Assembly: GCA_014058105.1 (NCBI GenBank)
Contig: JACGCM010001311.1
Coordinates: 310,001-374,000, forward strand
Length of the DNA: 64,000 bases
Direction of reading: 5' to 3'
From: Kingdonia uniflora
Lineage: Eukaryota > Streptophyta > Magnoliopsida > Ranunculales > Circaeasteraceae
Made by a program: the position numbers and the translations under genes. Below are positions 1-10,262 of the stretch, piece by piece. The stretch's first letter is position 1. Each line of letters begins with the position of its first letter. The notes below the pieces were generated by a model. It was not told the DNA's origin. It did no database searches and saw nothing but the letters and a program-made list of their open reading frames with translations.

Positions 1-497
1 CTTTCAAGCTCATTCAGTCAAAGTCATGGCGAACTACCCACTTCGGGAGGTTCTGTATAAGAATGAAAAATCAAGGAGAGTACAACAATGGTTAGTCATT
101 TTAGGAAAACATGATATTAAGTTCGTGCAACGTCATTCCAAAAAAGTGCAGGTCGTTGCCGATTTCTTCGTGGATTTTCCAGTGCTAGATCCTGAGTGGG
201 AGGAGCACGATCCTTGCCCTGCAGAAGAAGTTACAAGAGATCTAACCCATAAAGCATTTCACGAACGAGCTGAATGGATAACAAGAAAAAGTTAGAGACT
301 TATCACGGATGGATTAACAGGACCCGCAGGATCAGGAATTAGAATCGTATTGATTACCCCTTCCAACAACAGAATTGAGAAATCAATTCGCTTAGATTTT
401 GAGGCCTCAAACAATGTCATCGAGTACGAAGCTCTCATTCATGGACTCGAGTACTACTTATCGTTCACCATTACTTTGAGCAATAAAAGATGATTGA
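1..497 (+). pseudogene. Element A pol remnant: end of first RNase H, connection, start of second RNase H
   Basis: Residues from MANYPLREVL through VVADFFVDFP (26-180) are the end of the RT-linked RNase H and the linker, with the same conserved run (QQW...LG.HDI) as in G and D. After a stop at 293-295, the second, archaeal-type RNase H begins with DGLTGPAGSG and reaches YEALIHGL before the solo LTR interrupts it. This enzyme class removes the RNA template and primers during reverse transcription. The final bases before the LTR (about 450-497) have drifted strongly from the copy in C. Confidence 0.82.
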
Positions 498-501
498 CAA
501 G

Positions 502-1229
502 TGTAGTAGCCTACTCGCAGCCTTTTACCCCAGTCAAACACTCGAAGGCTACCTCGACGCCTACTCGAACATCTCAAAGCCTCCCAAAGATCATCGGAAG
601 ACAAAGCTTCGACTCTGAACAAGCCTTGAAGTAGAACTCCACATCGCATCAGAAACACTTTGACCATATCCGTACATGGTCGAAATACGATAAGACAGAC
701 AACCATCTCATTAGACAAGACCGCGGCATTGTTGGTCCTTACAACTACATTGATAGACTCAACAACTGCTATAGTGTCAGAGCACAGAGACAGACCTAAC
801 AACTGCTACAGTGACAGACCCGACATTTTCGGCATAAATACCAACTCCAGGATACCCGCTCGATATCCGGATGGTACACTTGTAATATGAGCTAACCTTG
901 GTGGCTCAGCCCTTCCTATGTTCTATAAATAGGAGAGATTGGGAACCAAGAAGGGGTTATAAAAAATCTCCCCCTTAAGCCCTTACAGTTTACCCTCGAC
1001 CACCTTATAAAAACCCAGTACTCGAACCTTTGACTATTTAACATAAATATAAACACTCTTAAAATTCCTCATCAGAGGTCGTGGAGCGTCACATTCTAGG
1101 CCTCCACGCAAGTATATTTCCAGTAGATTACTTATGTTATAGATTATATACTTGTACCCCTTTGATTGAAGTTAAAAACCTCATGGTGTAAGAGCCGACT
1201 TCTTCTCCAGGCGAAGTTCGGCCCCTACA
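502..1229 (+). repeat. Solo LTR of family 1 inserted in element A
   Basis: The 728-bp segment starts TGTAGTAGCC and ends GCCCCTACA, matching the 732-bp LTRs of element G along its length. It is flanked by acaag (497-501) and gcaag (1230-1234), a 5-bp target duplication with one mismatch, and interrupted pol sequence resumes on the right. No internal element sequence is present, so it is a solo LTR, the usual product of recombination between the two LTRs of one element. Confidence 0.9.
924..931 (+). promoter_or_regulatory. LTR TATA box
   Basis: TATAAATA followed by GGAGAGAT. The same box sits at the same place in the G LTRs (36186-36193 and 48205-48212) and in the D LTR (55360-55367, minus). 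It is the likely Pol II core promoter of family 1. Confidence 0.7.
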
Positions 1230-2464
1230 GCAAGATCATCGAATACGCAACCCTCATTGTAGATAGGATGAACAAGTTTGCGCAAAAAACTCTCGATTAT
1301 CTTCCTCGAGGCAAAAACAGACACGCCGGTTCCTTGGTATATCTAGCCAGGGTCTTGTACAGCCGTTTACTCACGGGGCCTTACCTCAAGTGTCTCTCCA
1401 ATCAAAAGCAGACGAGATGCTCTGCGATCTACGCGAAGGGACTTATGACTCCCATGTCGCAGGTTGATCACTGACAAACAGAGCCATTACACAAGGAGTA
1501 TTCTGGCCTGGCATGACCTAACAAGCAGAAGTGTACTCACGCAAATGTGATGCATGTTAGCGACATGGAAAGATGATCCGATCCCCCACACTCGAACTCC
1601 ATGCAAGCATGGTGTTTTAGACATTCAAAAGAATGGCACTCGATCTTGTCGACAAATTTCCTAATTCTTTAGGTGACCACCGCCATCTACTCGTAGCTAC
1701 CAATTATTTTACAAAATGGTAGAAGCAGTTCCACTCTGTCAAACCAGAGAACAAGTGGCCATCTCTTTTATCTGGGAACACAACATCACTCAGTTTGGGT
1801 GCCCCCAAATATTTTATATCTATAACGGGCCCCAATTTGTTGGAGAAAATGTCATAACTTTCCTCAACCAACACAACATCATTCACTCACCATACAATTC
1901 CTACTACCCTAAAGGCAATGACCAAGCCGAAATCACCAACAAAACCATCGTGGATGGACTCAAAAAAAGGCTACACTCACATAAAAATAAAATTGGGTTT
2001 GAGAACTTCCTCATGTCTTATGGGCATATCGTACCACTCTACGTCAGTCGATAGGCTACACTCTATTCCTCCATGTCTATGGCACCGAGGCCGTCATTCC
2101 CTCTGAATACCATCATCCAGTTAAAGATCACGAGCTAACTGAGAAAGAAAATGTGCTCGAATTGGCTTACAACCTCAATTGGATCAATGAAACAAGGGAA
2201 CGTACCGTCACTAACCTAGGTTAATATCACTAAATGCTGGCCATTTCTTACAACAAACGAGTCTGAAGCCGTACCTTCTAAATTAATGATCTCGTCCTTA
2301 GAAAAATACCTTAATACCGTAAAGAACCTCATGCTGGGAATCTAATAGACAATTGGGAGGGTCCATTCCTTATCATAAGTCTCTCAGGCCTGGGATCATA
2401 CTACCTCATAACAGAAGAGGGAGTTCACATTTCGAGTCCTTGGAACACTAGGCGACTGAAATGA
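1230..2464 (+). pseudogene. Element A pol remnant: RNase H end, linker and integrase
   Basis: Degenerate continuation of pol after the solo LTR. Homology to the integrases of C and G can be followed over several frames: a decayed zinc-binding region (about 1395-1560), the core around the second catalytic aspartate (1800-1840, CPQIFYIYNGPQF, where the expected DNG is now YNG), the YYPKGNDQAE segment with the catalytic glutamate (about 1900-1935), and the C-terminal domain ending in SPWNTRRLK before a stop at 2462-2464. Many stops and frameshifts. It once inserted cDNA into the genome; it cannot work now. Confidence 0.82.
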
Positions 2465-2652
2465 TACTATCATTAGGTCCCTCACTACTCCATTTCAGTA
2501 TCCCATTTTTTTTATTCTAGAAGTGAGATTTCCATCTCCATCCGATGTACATTCTTTTTAAATTCAATGAAACTTAAAAGTTTTTCTCCCATACATCTCT
2601 CTACTTCATAGACAATGCATAGATTCAAGCATAGAAAATACTAGCTTTCAAT

Positions 2653-3287
2653 CGACATCATATCAGTTAAATCAAGAATACACTTGGTTTAGCTGACTCA
2701 ACTAAATCCTCTTCGGTTAGAACAAGGTAGCACTTTCTTTTAATCAAAGGACTCTACCAGACATAAGATATGGCAAACTTAAAAATAGCTTTCATCTCTT
2801 TCAATATGTATGCGACATCATATCAGTTAAATCGAGAATACACTTGGTTTGACTGACTCTACTAAATCCCCTGCGGTTAGAACAAAGTAGTACTTATTTT
2901 TAATCAAAGAACTCTACCAGACATAAGATAAGACAAAGGTAAAACTAGTTTTCATTTCTTTCAATATGTCTACGACATCATATCAGTTAAATCAAAAATA
3001 TACTTGGTTTGGCTGATTCTACTAAATCCCCTGCTGTTAGGACAAGGTAACACTTATTTTCAATCAATGGACTCTACCAGACATAAGATAAGGCAAATGT
3101 AAAACTAGTTTTCATCTCTTTCAATATGTCTATGACATCCTACCAGTTAAATTCAGGTTATGTCTGTTTGACTAACTCTACTAAACTCCAAGATTAAAAC
3201 GAAGGTGATACTAGTTTTTAATCGAAGAGCTCAACCAGACATACGATAAAGCAAAGGTAAAACTAGCTTTTATCTCTTAACATGTCT
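2653..3287 (+). repeat. 160-bp tandem repeat, 4 copies, downstream of element A pol
   Basis: Units start at 2653, 2813, 2973 and 3133 with cgacatcatatcagttaaat or a close variant, and share inner landmarks (actctaccagacataagata, aactagctttcatctcttt). The spacing is 160, 160, 160 and about 155 bp. The same array with five units lies in element C (51277-52066). The array sits between the convergent ends of pol (+) and the antisense gene (-). The stretch from 2465 to 2652 holds no ORF. Confidence 0.88.
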
Positions 3288-3325
3288 GCGAACATATTAT
3301 TGCTTTTCAGGTTTATACACAACCG

Positions 3326-6300
3326 CTACAATAAATTTTGTTCTGCTATTGGGATGTCCGCTATGCTTTCCCACACAATAGGAGGTCGAATAGACATAAA
3401 GTCTCGAGCTTGTGCAATCATAACAATCCTGCCTTGCTCTATCAATTAAGAAGGTCGAGGGCCTAGATCTGTTCCCATGGAACTAATGCCATCTCCTCGA
3501 TCTATATTAACCTTGCACATACATCCCTTTGCTAATACACAATCAAACAATGTATCTCTCTATAACTCAAGTCTTTTTACTTCTTCAGCAAAATAAGCAA
3601 TCACCGCCCTTAGCAATTCTGAATGTTGGGCCTGAGTTACAACTGAGTGAGAGAAAATTGTCCCTGAACTCTGAAGGTGATCTTCTAACCTTTTGTACCG
3701 TGCTTTCTGACTCTCTATTTCTATTTCGATTAGATCTGCAATGGCAATGTTCTCTGCTAATTTTTTGTCATCTTTAATAGACTCAACTCGATTAGTCGCC
3801 TCCAAATCAACAACTTGAGCACAAAGTATCTCGATCATCTTGTTCAGTTCTTTCACATCTAAAATTTTCTTTAACAATTCCTCTTTATCCTTTATCACAA
3901 TCTTCTTCTCCCTGATAACACGCTCTAACTCTTTTTCCCTGATAAGAGCAGTGTTAAGTTTTATTTAACAATCCCGTACTTTCTCAACTCCTTTGCGTAC
4001 ATGTCCTTGAATTTGAGCAACATCCCCCTCCAGATCCCTTATTCGAGTTGATACGCTAACAACATCCCCTAGAATAAGAGGAACTTTGGCATTATTTTTA
4101 TTCTTCTTCGAGTGCTCGCCAGCCTCGACGCTTCTAACATGCGAATTAGTATGCGCTAGATCAGTTTTCAATTGTGCCACTCAATTATTCAACTCATTAC
4201 ACTTGCGTTGTACCATTCTAAACTCCATATCTTTAGCAGATAAAGTTATAGTCAATTATTCGGCTGCAACTTCAGACGCAGACAGATCGGCTCGAGCTCC
4301 CTTTAGCTCGTTATCTTTATCAACTAATTTCTTCTTCAATCGCCCCAGCTCACTTCTGCTATTCGCTAGATCAAATCAAATTTTTTCTTGATCATGAGTT
4401 TTCCTGGCCAAATCATTTCTTAAACCAGCTATCGACCGATTTAAACCTTCCTCCGATCTTTCTAGAGCATGTATGCGGTAACGAGCCATGTCAGCCTCCC
4501 TACTCTTTACCACCAATGTATCGTCCTAGCTTTTGAGTTTCTCTATACGTTCTTCTAACTCCTCAAACTCTTTCTGCCCTTTCACAATTTTGACATCCTT
4601 CTCCTCAATCTGCCGAGTTAGGTCGATAACAGTCTGTGTTGCCTCAATAAACTTGAAGTGCACCTTCTCTATCATCATTCGCCTCTCTAATCCTATCAAA
4701 CTCCTCTGCAAACTCTTGGTTATATTGACAAGCTTCATCTTCGCATAAGCGAGCTGACTCCAATTCGATCTGCACATAATAATTATATTATATCAAGTTC
4801 GATTCAGAATACTCAATCACTACATATGGCTCACTTCTAACAAGATATATATTTTTTGACATCTCCTATGTGAAATTACTTTTGAACTTGAGGTTGAAGC
4901 ACAATCTCGGATGAATCCTCCCTAACATATACTTCCATGTCTAAGGTACACATTTTTTATATTTTAATTTGCCAAAAACTAGCATCTTTTACACGTACCA
5001 TTCCTGTGCCGCTTATACCTAAACTGGTAACGAGTTTTTGGTCCATCTCTACACTCTATTTCCTACTTTGTAGCTCTATATTAATGAAGCATACAAGTTA
5101 AATATTTAGTGCTCTATTCTAACCTGCAGCTCCGCTTGCGAAGACAACAAGGATGCTGAGGTCTCTCTCTGCATAGCAAGCTTAACCTCTAAATCTTTTA
5201 TTCTGAGGCGTATGTCCTTAAGTCCAAAATATATCCATAGTTTACAAACACTCACTAATATTCATACGATCACAGTTCAATTACACTATCCTACCTTCTT
5301 ATTTTCCAACCATGGGCATTCCTTATCATCCCCTTGCTGGTCTCTCACCGTCTGGAGAGACACACCATCCAGCCCTTCCACAGCGCCAACGACAACATCT
5401 TCAGTATCTTCATCCTCATCCTTCTTCACATAGGTGTCGGTCCTAATGACGTCCACCTCATTTTTAGAATACCCTTTGGACATAAGGTAATGCCCGTGCC
5501 TGTCACGCACAGCTACCATCTCCTCCAAATCTACTCTCACCTCTGCCTGAAGCTTATTGATCTCTACTTCTTGGGAAGCCTTTAATGCCTCCAATCACTT
5601 CTCCTCCGTGTTCAAATCAGATTTCAATCAAGCTACATTCCTTTCGAGCTCGACCTTCTTCCTCTTCAGCTCATCCCTCTCCTCCTCAACCCCGAGGCAT
5701 ATTCCCTTTATTAGCCAAGCAGTCTGTAAAAATTAAATTGAATTGACCATATTAACGAGCTCAAATCATAATACCGAAATCTATTACAATACATATTCGA
5801 GCTTATGAACATGCCATTCTACTCATCTCTTCCTCCCCGTGGAGAGCTGCCAACCTAGATTTTTCCTCCACCTCTTTTCAATCATCTTCCACCATATGTC
5901 GATCTTCTACGACCTTCGCCCCCGACTTTCAGGTTCAACCCTTCTCCTTTCTTCTACGGCCTCGCCACTTCTTGTGGTCCCAGAGACCGAAGGATGCTTC
6001 AGTATTTACCTTTAGGGAACGTTCGAGCTAATTTTCTTGACATAACAGACTTAAGCAAGCATTCCGCTCCAGGGGCCTTAGGAAAGTTTGCTCGCCTTTC
6101 CCCATCAGTTCCCTTCTTCTTGCTGCTGTCCGCACTCGTCATTAGCCTTGTCGACTGAGATTTCAAAAATTTGTCTACTCGACTATTAACACACTTTTTT
6201 CTACTAATGCCAAGATCTTCCAGTACAACCTCGAGCTCTGCCTCCTCTTGGGCAACTGTATCCAACAATGATTCTTTCCTCTTCACCTATGATTTAGAAC

Positions 6301-7147
6301 CTCCAACACAAAAAATATTAACATCAGCGAGCATTTTGTTGTCATACAATTTCAACTATCAATCTCACATATTTTTTATGGTTATACTTACTTTGTTTTA
6401 CAGTTATAAAGAGAAGTTCTATGGGTTCTTCATCATCTCTCTGATGGCAATCACCCATCACCCTTATCGCATTATCATTCCACGATTAACCTACTGAGTT
6501 TAGATCGAAGAAGTGAGGTTGAGTAACGCTTGTACAGAAATATGCCCCTCCACTTGCAGAATAGTTTTTATCACCATAAAACTGTAATACATCCTCAGAG
6601 GTTATCCTTTTCCTTCACCCATCTCCTCCCCACCGAATATTCAAAGTTGTATAGACACTTATCACCTCCAACATGTTCCTGTTCATCTGAACGGGATATG
6701 CCCCTATGAGATTCATAAACGCTTTCCCCAGATTGCTAAGGGGAAGACTCAACCCATATTCTAACTGAGACAGGTAACACCTTCTGACAATTCAGTCTGA
6801 ACATCTCGATCGAAATACTCCAAAGAGATTGATTCCTCTATACCCCTATCCCTTTTCTCTTTCACAAAATCAACCAACAAATAAAAATATTCCTCAACCG
6901 TTACTACAGTACTACCCCTAAATTTCCTACCGGCATAATATATACAGTTACCCCATCTATCTCCTATAGAAGCCCTGGCTTTACAAAACTCTTTGAATGT
7001 ATCCGAACGAGGAGGATAGGATACCAATCTTCCAGGGAAACCTAGAAATTGATCAACACTTCCTTCTTCCTTACGTCTAGACGTTCTAATCTCAGACTCG
7101 ACTGATTGACCAGAGGTCGATGCCTCACTTATAGAGGAACTCCTCAT
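3326..7147 (-). pseudogene. aLONG-A: antisense multi-exon coiled-coil gene in element A
   Basis: Runs opposite to gag-pol. My model: exon 1 7147-6392 (252 codons), GT-AG intron 6391-6287, exon 2 6286 to about 5815 (basic; motif LEDLGISRKK), exon 3 5723-5295 (143 codons; GYSKNEVDVIRTDTYV), intron 5294-5226, exon 4 5225-5124 (34 codons), intron 5123-4770, exon 5 4769-3326 (heptad-rich coiled coil, then SHSVVTQAQHSEL and a short C-terminal domain). That gives about 1060 residues. Element C keeps the same exon sizes and junctions. Here the acceptor before exon 4 is lost (ttttg in place of ..tag) and several stops interrupt the frame. Its N-terminal region resembles the plant protein family annotated as putative gypsy-type transposon (Transposase_28-like). 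Function unknown. Confidence 0.78.
6392..7147 (-). pseudogene. aLONG-A exon 1: Transposase_28-like N-terminal domain
   Basis: Starts MRSSSISEASTSGQ (ATG at 7147-7145), a serine-rich acidic leader, then EYFYLLVDFV and, after stops, YGLSLPLSNLGKAF, MNRNMLEVISVY, VLQFYGDKNY and HFFDLNSVG.SWNDNAI. Element B has matching pieces in the same order: PPHILNRNFFEMM, VMKFYEMKYV and FNFKSAGRPWNNH. The pattern of LPLS, PNxN and a final tryptophan pair is what I recall from plant proteins annotated as putative gypsy-type transposon. The exon ends at a clean donor (CAAA|GTAAGT, 6391-6386). An alternative start lies upstream, because the frame stays open to 7198 across a possible acceptor at 7191-7192. Confidence 0.6.
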
Positions 7148-7251
7148 ATCAACTACAAGGAATGATTTTATCCTATGTGACACGTTCGACCTACACACAG
7201 GTCCAGGTATCTATTATTATCTTTTGATATACGTCAACCACATTCAAATAT

Positions 7252-7261
7252 CTTTTATATA
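7252..7261 (-). promoter_or_regulatory. Possible TATA box for aLONG-A
   Basis: TATATAAAAG on the minus strand, about 105 bp before the chosen ATG of aLONG-A. The surrounding DNA is A+T-rich, so a chance match is possible. Confidence 0.3.
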
Positions 7262-7740
7262 TCATATAACAAAAGATTTTCATAGATTACTATAAATAGT
7301 AATTGATCACTTTTCTTAGCAATACCAAATAATCTTCAAAAATCGCGTATACACATTACAAATCTTCTACTAACCTTCTATGTCAGAGTGTGAATTTGTG
7401 GCAGCGCCGAATCCTTTCCTTACCATACTACAGTACAATCACATTTATGATGACTCACTATTACACGAAATCGGGTTTTCACAACTTTTACACAATGGAT
7501 AAAATCAAAAACTTCCTGTTTTTTCTGTACGTCCTTCTTCTTCTACTCTTATAGCAGCAATGACGTCATTTCCAAAGCTCATATAATAGAGTTTCGAATA
7601 TTTACAAATTTAGATTTTACAACAGTCACAAACATCTATCATAAAAATAGTGGATCAATTCAGCAACAATTCCTTTCAAATTATTCAAACACAAGCAGTT
7701 ACATTCTATCACCCCTATTTTTACATTAATTCTATTCACC

Positions 7741-8094
7741 TCACATATAATTACATCTAAAATAGCCTTCATGACTTGGGAAGCTGTATCCAATCAATAA
7801 ACTTACAGCGATCCTCGCATCCTCAAAATCGATTTCTTCTTCAGCAATCAGTCCCACCACCTCTTCTCAATTTGTAGGATCCATCACCAGTTTGTAAAAA
7901 TACCTTTCATAGAAAAAATGTGCATATTCAAGTTCCCTGCCCATTAAATCTAAAGCTTCGAAATGACATTCCATCACTGGCAACTCAACATCATAATCCA
8001 GCAGTCCAAAAATTTTCTGACGCACTTCAACGATATTTATTGCCAATTGTCCTTCAGCGGCATAACAGATTCTCTGGGCTCAACTCTACACCAT
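7741..8094 (-). pseudogene. aORF-d of element A: small antisense ORF (117 codons plus stop)
   Basis: Reading on the minus strand from ATG 8094, the product begins MV and ends GYFRCNYM at a stop at 7741-7743. Recognisable runs are NIVEVRQKIFGLLDYD, ELEYAHFFYERYFYKLV and EEVVGLIAEEEIDFEDA. Element B has an ORF of exactly the same length, 354 bp, with the same start context (MV....QR) and the same end (GYFKYNYM). Three in-frame stops are present here. The protein is acidic and helical in look, with no known domain that I recognise. It also aligns by eye with the second small antisense ORF of G and D (D.DxEMP, then YAY/YAH). No clear TATA box is seen at the expected distance. Confidence 0.62.
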
Positions 8095-9013
8095 TCTTAT
8101 CTCTTTCTCGAGAATCAGAAATCATTCTACCCTTATTTATCTATTTTTACTATCAATTTTACACAAATCATGTTATTTTCCTTTTATCTTAAAACAAACG
8201 CCCCTTATCTTGAGATAAATTATTTAAACGTATCTCTTCCTATCGAACTCAGTAATCCCAGACTGCTACTGATCAAACTTATTATTTCCAGATTTAATTT
8301 TCTAAAACAACCTCTACGAGATCGATTCTTCATTCTAAAACTTCTACACATTTTTTTTCTCTCCCACATTTCCAGCTTATAGATCGAATAATATTCACCT
8401 CTTAACACATATATTTAAAGAAAAATGTATAATAGTTTGATTATTACATGTATTTTACTTTTTGCCCTCTTACATTTCATTTCATACAACTCGATTTCTA
8501 GAGTTATTCTATTTCTAGAGTTATTCGATTTCTAGTGCTTTTACAGATAACAAGCCTTTCAAGTACTCGACATCAGGTACTTTATAGATGAAGTTCTGTC
8601 CAATACTCAACTTCAGGTACTTTACAGATAATAAGTTTTTCAGTGCTTTTATATCTAACAAGTCTTTCAGGCACTCCAAATCTTTAAATCCTTCAGTTTA
8701 TCCTACTTCAGTAATTTTTCACCCTGATGCAAAGTAGTCATTAGAAATAATGAATATCCTCCCTCCCATGAGTTTGATCGAAGTATAGACAAACTTCAAA
8801 TTGAAACTATGGGAATAGGAGACTCTATGCTTGAACCAACCCTACAAACTGAAGGTCTTCTCAGCACAAAGTAGGTATGGAAATGCAAAAGCAGACATCC
8901 ATACTCCGTCTACCTCCTCTACAACCATTACCTCCTCTCCTATAACAACCAACCCCTCAGAGTTGGTAGAGATGAAAAGGGCCCGACCTTAGAATTCGTT
9001 GCGACGCAAGACA
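8095..9013 (+). other. Non-coding spacer between the two small antisense ORFs of element A
   Basis: A+T-rich, no credible ORF. Between about 8500 and 8700 there are imperfect short repeats built on tttctagagttatt and on caggtactttatagat, which suggests local slippage. Confidence 0.5.
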
Positions 9014-9316
9014 TCAGCAAAACTGCACCACAGTTATACCAATCCCTGTATCTGCCTCCCCAACTTTGTCTTCTGCAAGAATGTGGAGACAAAACCAGCG
9101 TTGTTCGCCTATCAAGATAGCATGGTGAAACCTCCATCAATAATTAAAATCTTCATTAGCTTTTGCCGCTTCATTTTCTGACATTCCTTGATACGTTGAT
9201 TGAATAGGAACAAGAGTCGGATTATCCAAGAATTGATCTCCGAAAAACTTCAACTTCGACATCTGCATTTCAGAAGCGATTCTCTCTTCAAGAACCATCA
9301 TACAAGTCTTCACCAT
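9014..9316 (-). pseudogene. aORF-p of element A: small antisense ORF (100 codons plus stop)
   Basis: Starts MVKTCMMVLEERIASE at ATG 9316 and reads through one TGA (after ENEAAKANEDFNY) to GITVVQFC and a stop. The core LDNPTLVPIQSTYQGM is matched in element B (DLPTPILVRPTYHGM, 21419-21685), and the tail LHILAEDKVGEADTG by LCLLVEEAVTTEDKATG. The tail and LVP segment also align by eye with the first small ORF of G and D (DMPELVEVE, then RRYLFLSALAK). The ATG was chosen because it lies 70 bp after a good TATA box. Function unknown; acidic C-terminus. Confidence 0.62.
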
Positions 9317-9385
9317 CTTCAGCACTTGCAGAAGATTTATTATCAGAACAAGCGTACTTGGCCACCAACCTCGGTACAGGTACTA

Positions 9386-9393
9386 TTTATATA
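9386..9393 (-). promoter_or_regulatory. TATA box for aORF-p of element A
   Basis: TATATAAA on the minus strand (context GGTTATATAAATAG), 70 bp upstream of the aORF-p ATG. The spacing agrees with the other small antisense ORFs in the window. Confidence 0.55.
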
Positions 9394-9630
9394 ACCCTAC
9401 ATTTATTGTATATGTACATTTTCCCAAACATCACCATTCGATACAATGAGACTCTTCAAACCCTAACCGTCACATACATCAATATTTCCATCAACAATAA
9501 AAGCACATACTTTCCCCCTTAACACGCGCATTCTTCATGTAACCAAACGCCATCATTACTACCTTCCTCATCCAAATTTTTAACCCATTTCCCAAAAAAT
9601 TCTTTCTCAACTCAAGCCACTCGTGACTTC

Positions 9631-10262
9631 TGTTGTGAGGGGGCAATTGAAGGGGTCTATCCCTCGATCCTACCTAAATCGATTTGTCTCCAATTCGAAC
9701 TATCTCTATGTCAGACTCACGCATTCTCCACATGACTTCACCAGTCAACATTACCACATACTCCATGAACTGACAAGAAACGTGGGTCGAGCTTAAACTT
9801 AAAAGCCTGAATAAGTCAAAGCCACCTGTCTCTCTCGAGCTCAAAAGTTAATTAGTCAACCACCACTAACCACATTGTTTGGAGAACAAGCTCCAGTACG
9901 ATGAAGAACTGCGAAAAAGGCTTATATAAAGAAAAAGTTCCAGAAGAGACAAGGACCAGAAGATTACAGGAGAAATAACCAGGAAGACTAAATTTTCTAG
10001 GTTCTCCAAAACTTTAAACTTCTAATTCACAAGATTAAGCATTTATAAGTCTAGAGATCACTTGTAATAAGATATGCCTCAAGCAATAAATGTCAATATT
10101 AAAAAAATCTTCAACCCGAGGTCGTTGTTTTTAAACCTATTCATAGGTTTTCTATACTAAACACCTGTGCCATTTCTTATTTTCAATTAGCTTTTATTAT
10201 AGGTACATTTGTGTAAGAGTTAATTCCAGGCCACTTTGAGTTTAGGGAATTAGGCCATTACA
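9631..10262 (+). repeat. 3' LTR of element A (family 2)
   Basis: Begins TGTTGTGAGGGGGC and ends GGCCATTACA. It matches the 5' LTR of element C (32170-32765) over most of its length, including cctatccctcgatc, tcagactcacgcattctc and caagcaataaatg. Length 632 bp against 596 in C. A plausible TATA box, TATATAAA, is at 9923-9930. The matching site in C is decayed. The polypurine tract before the LTR is not recognisable. Confidence 0.85.

Larger units (their letters stand above)
1..10262 (+). mobile_element. Element A: Ty3/gypsy Tat-like retrotransposon, 5' end outside window
   Basis: Layout seen: end of the RT-linked RNase H and start of a second RNase H (1-497), a foreign solo LTR (502-1229), linker and integrase remnant (1230-2464), a 160-bp tandem array (2653-3287), a long antisense gene (3326-7147), two small antisense ORFs (7741-8094 and 9014-9316) and the 3' LTR (9631-10262). 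The pol and 3' region are clearly related to element C, so both belong to one family, called family 2 here. DNA just right of the 3' LTR is gag of a minus-strand element (E), so A appears inserted in E. All coding parts carry stops or frameshifts. Confidence 0.88.

Noticed and set aside
3560..4770. Minus-strand coiled-coil frames as a host myosin- or kinesin-like gene
   Set aside because: Same sequence recurs in C at the same position relative to pol and the tandem array, so it belongs to the retroelement.
7963..8382. 139-codon plus-strand frame in element A
   Set aside because: A+T-rich leucine/phenylalanine-rich translation overlapping the antisense aORF-d; no domain and no counterpart in B. 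Treated as chance.
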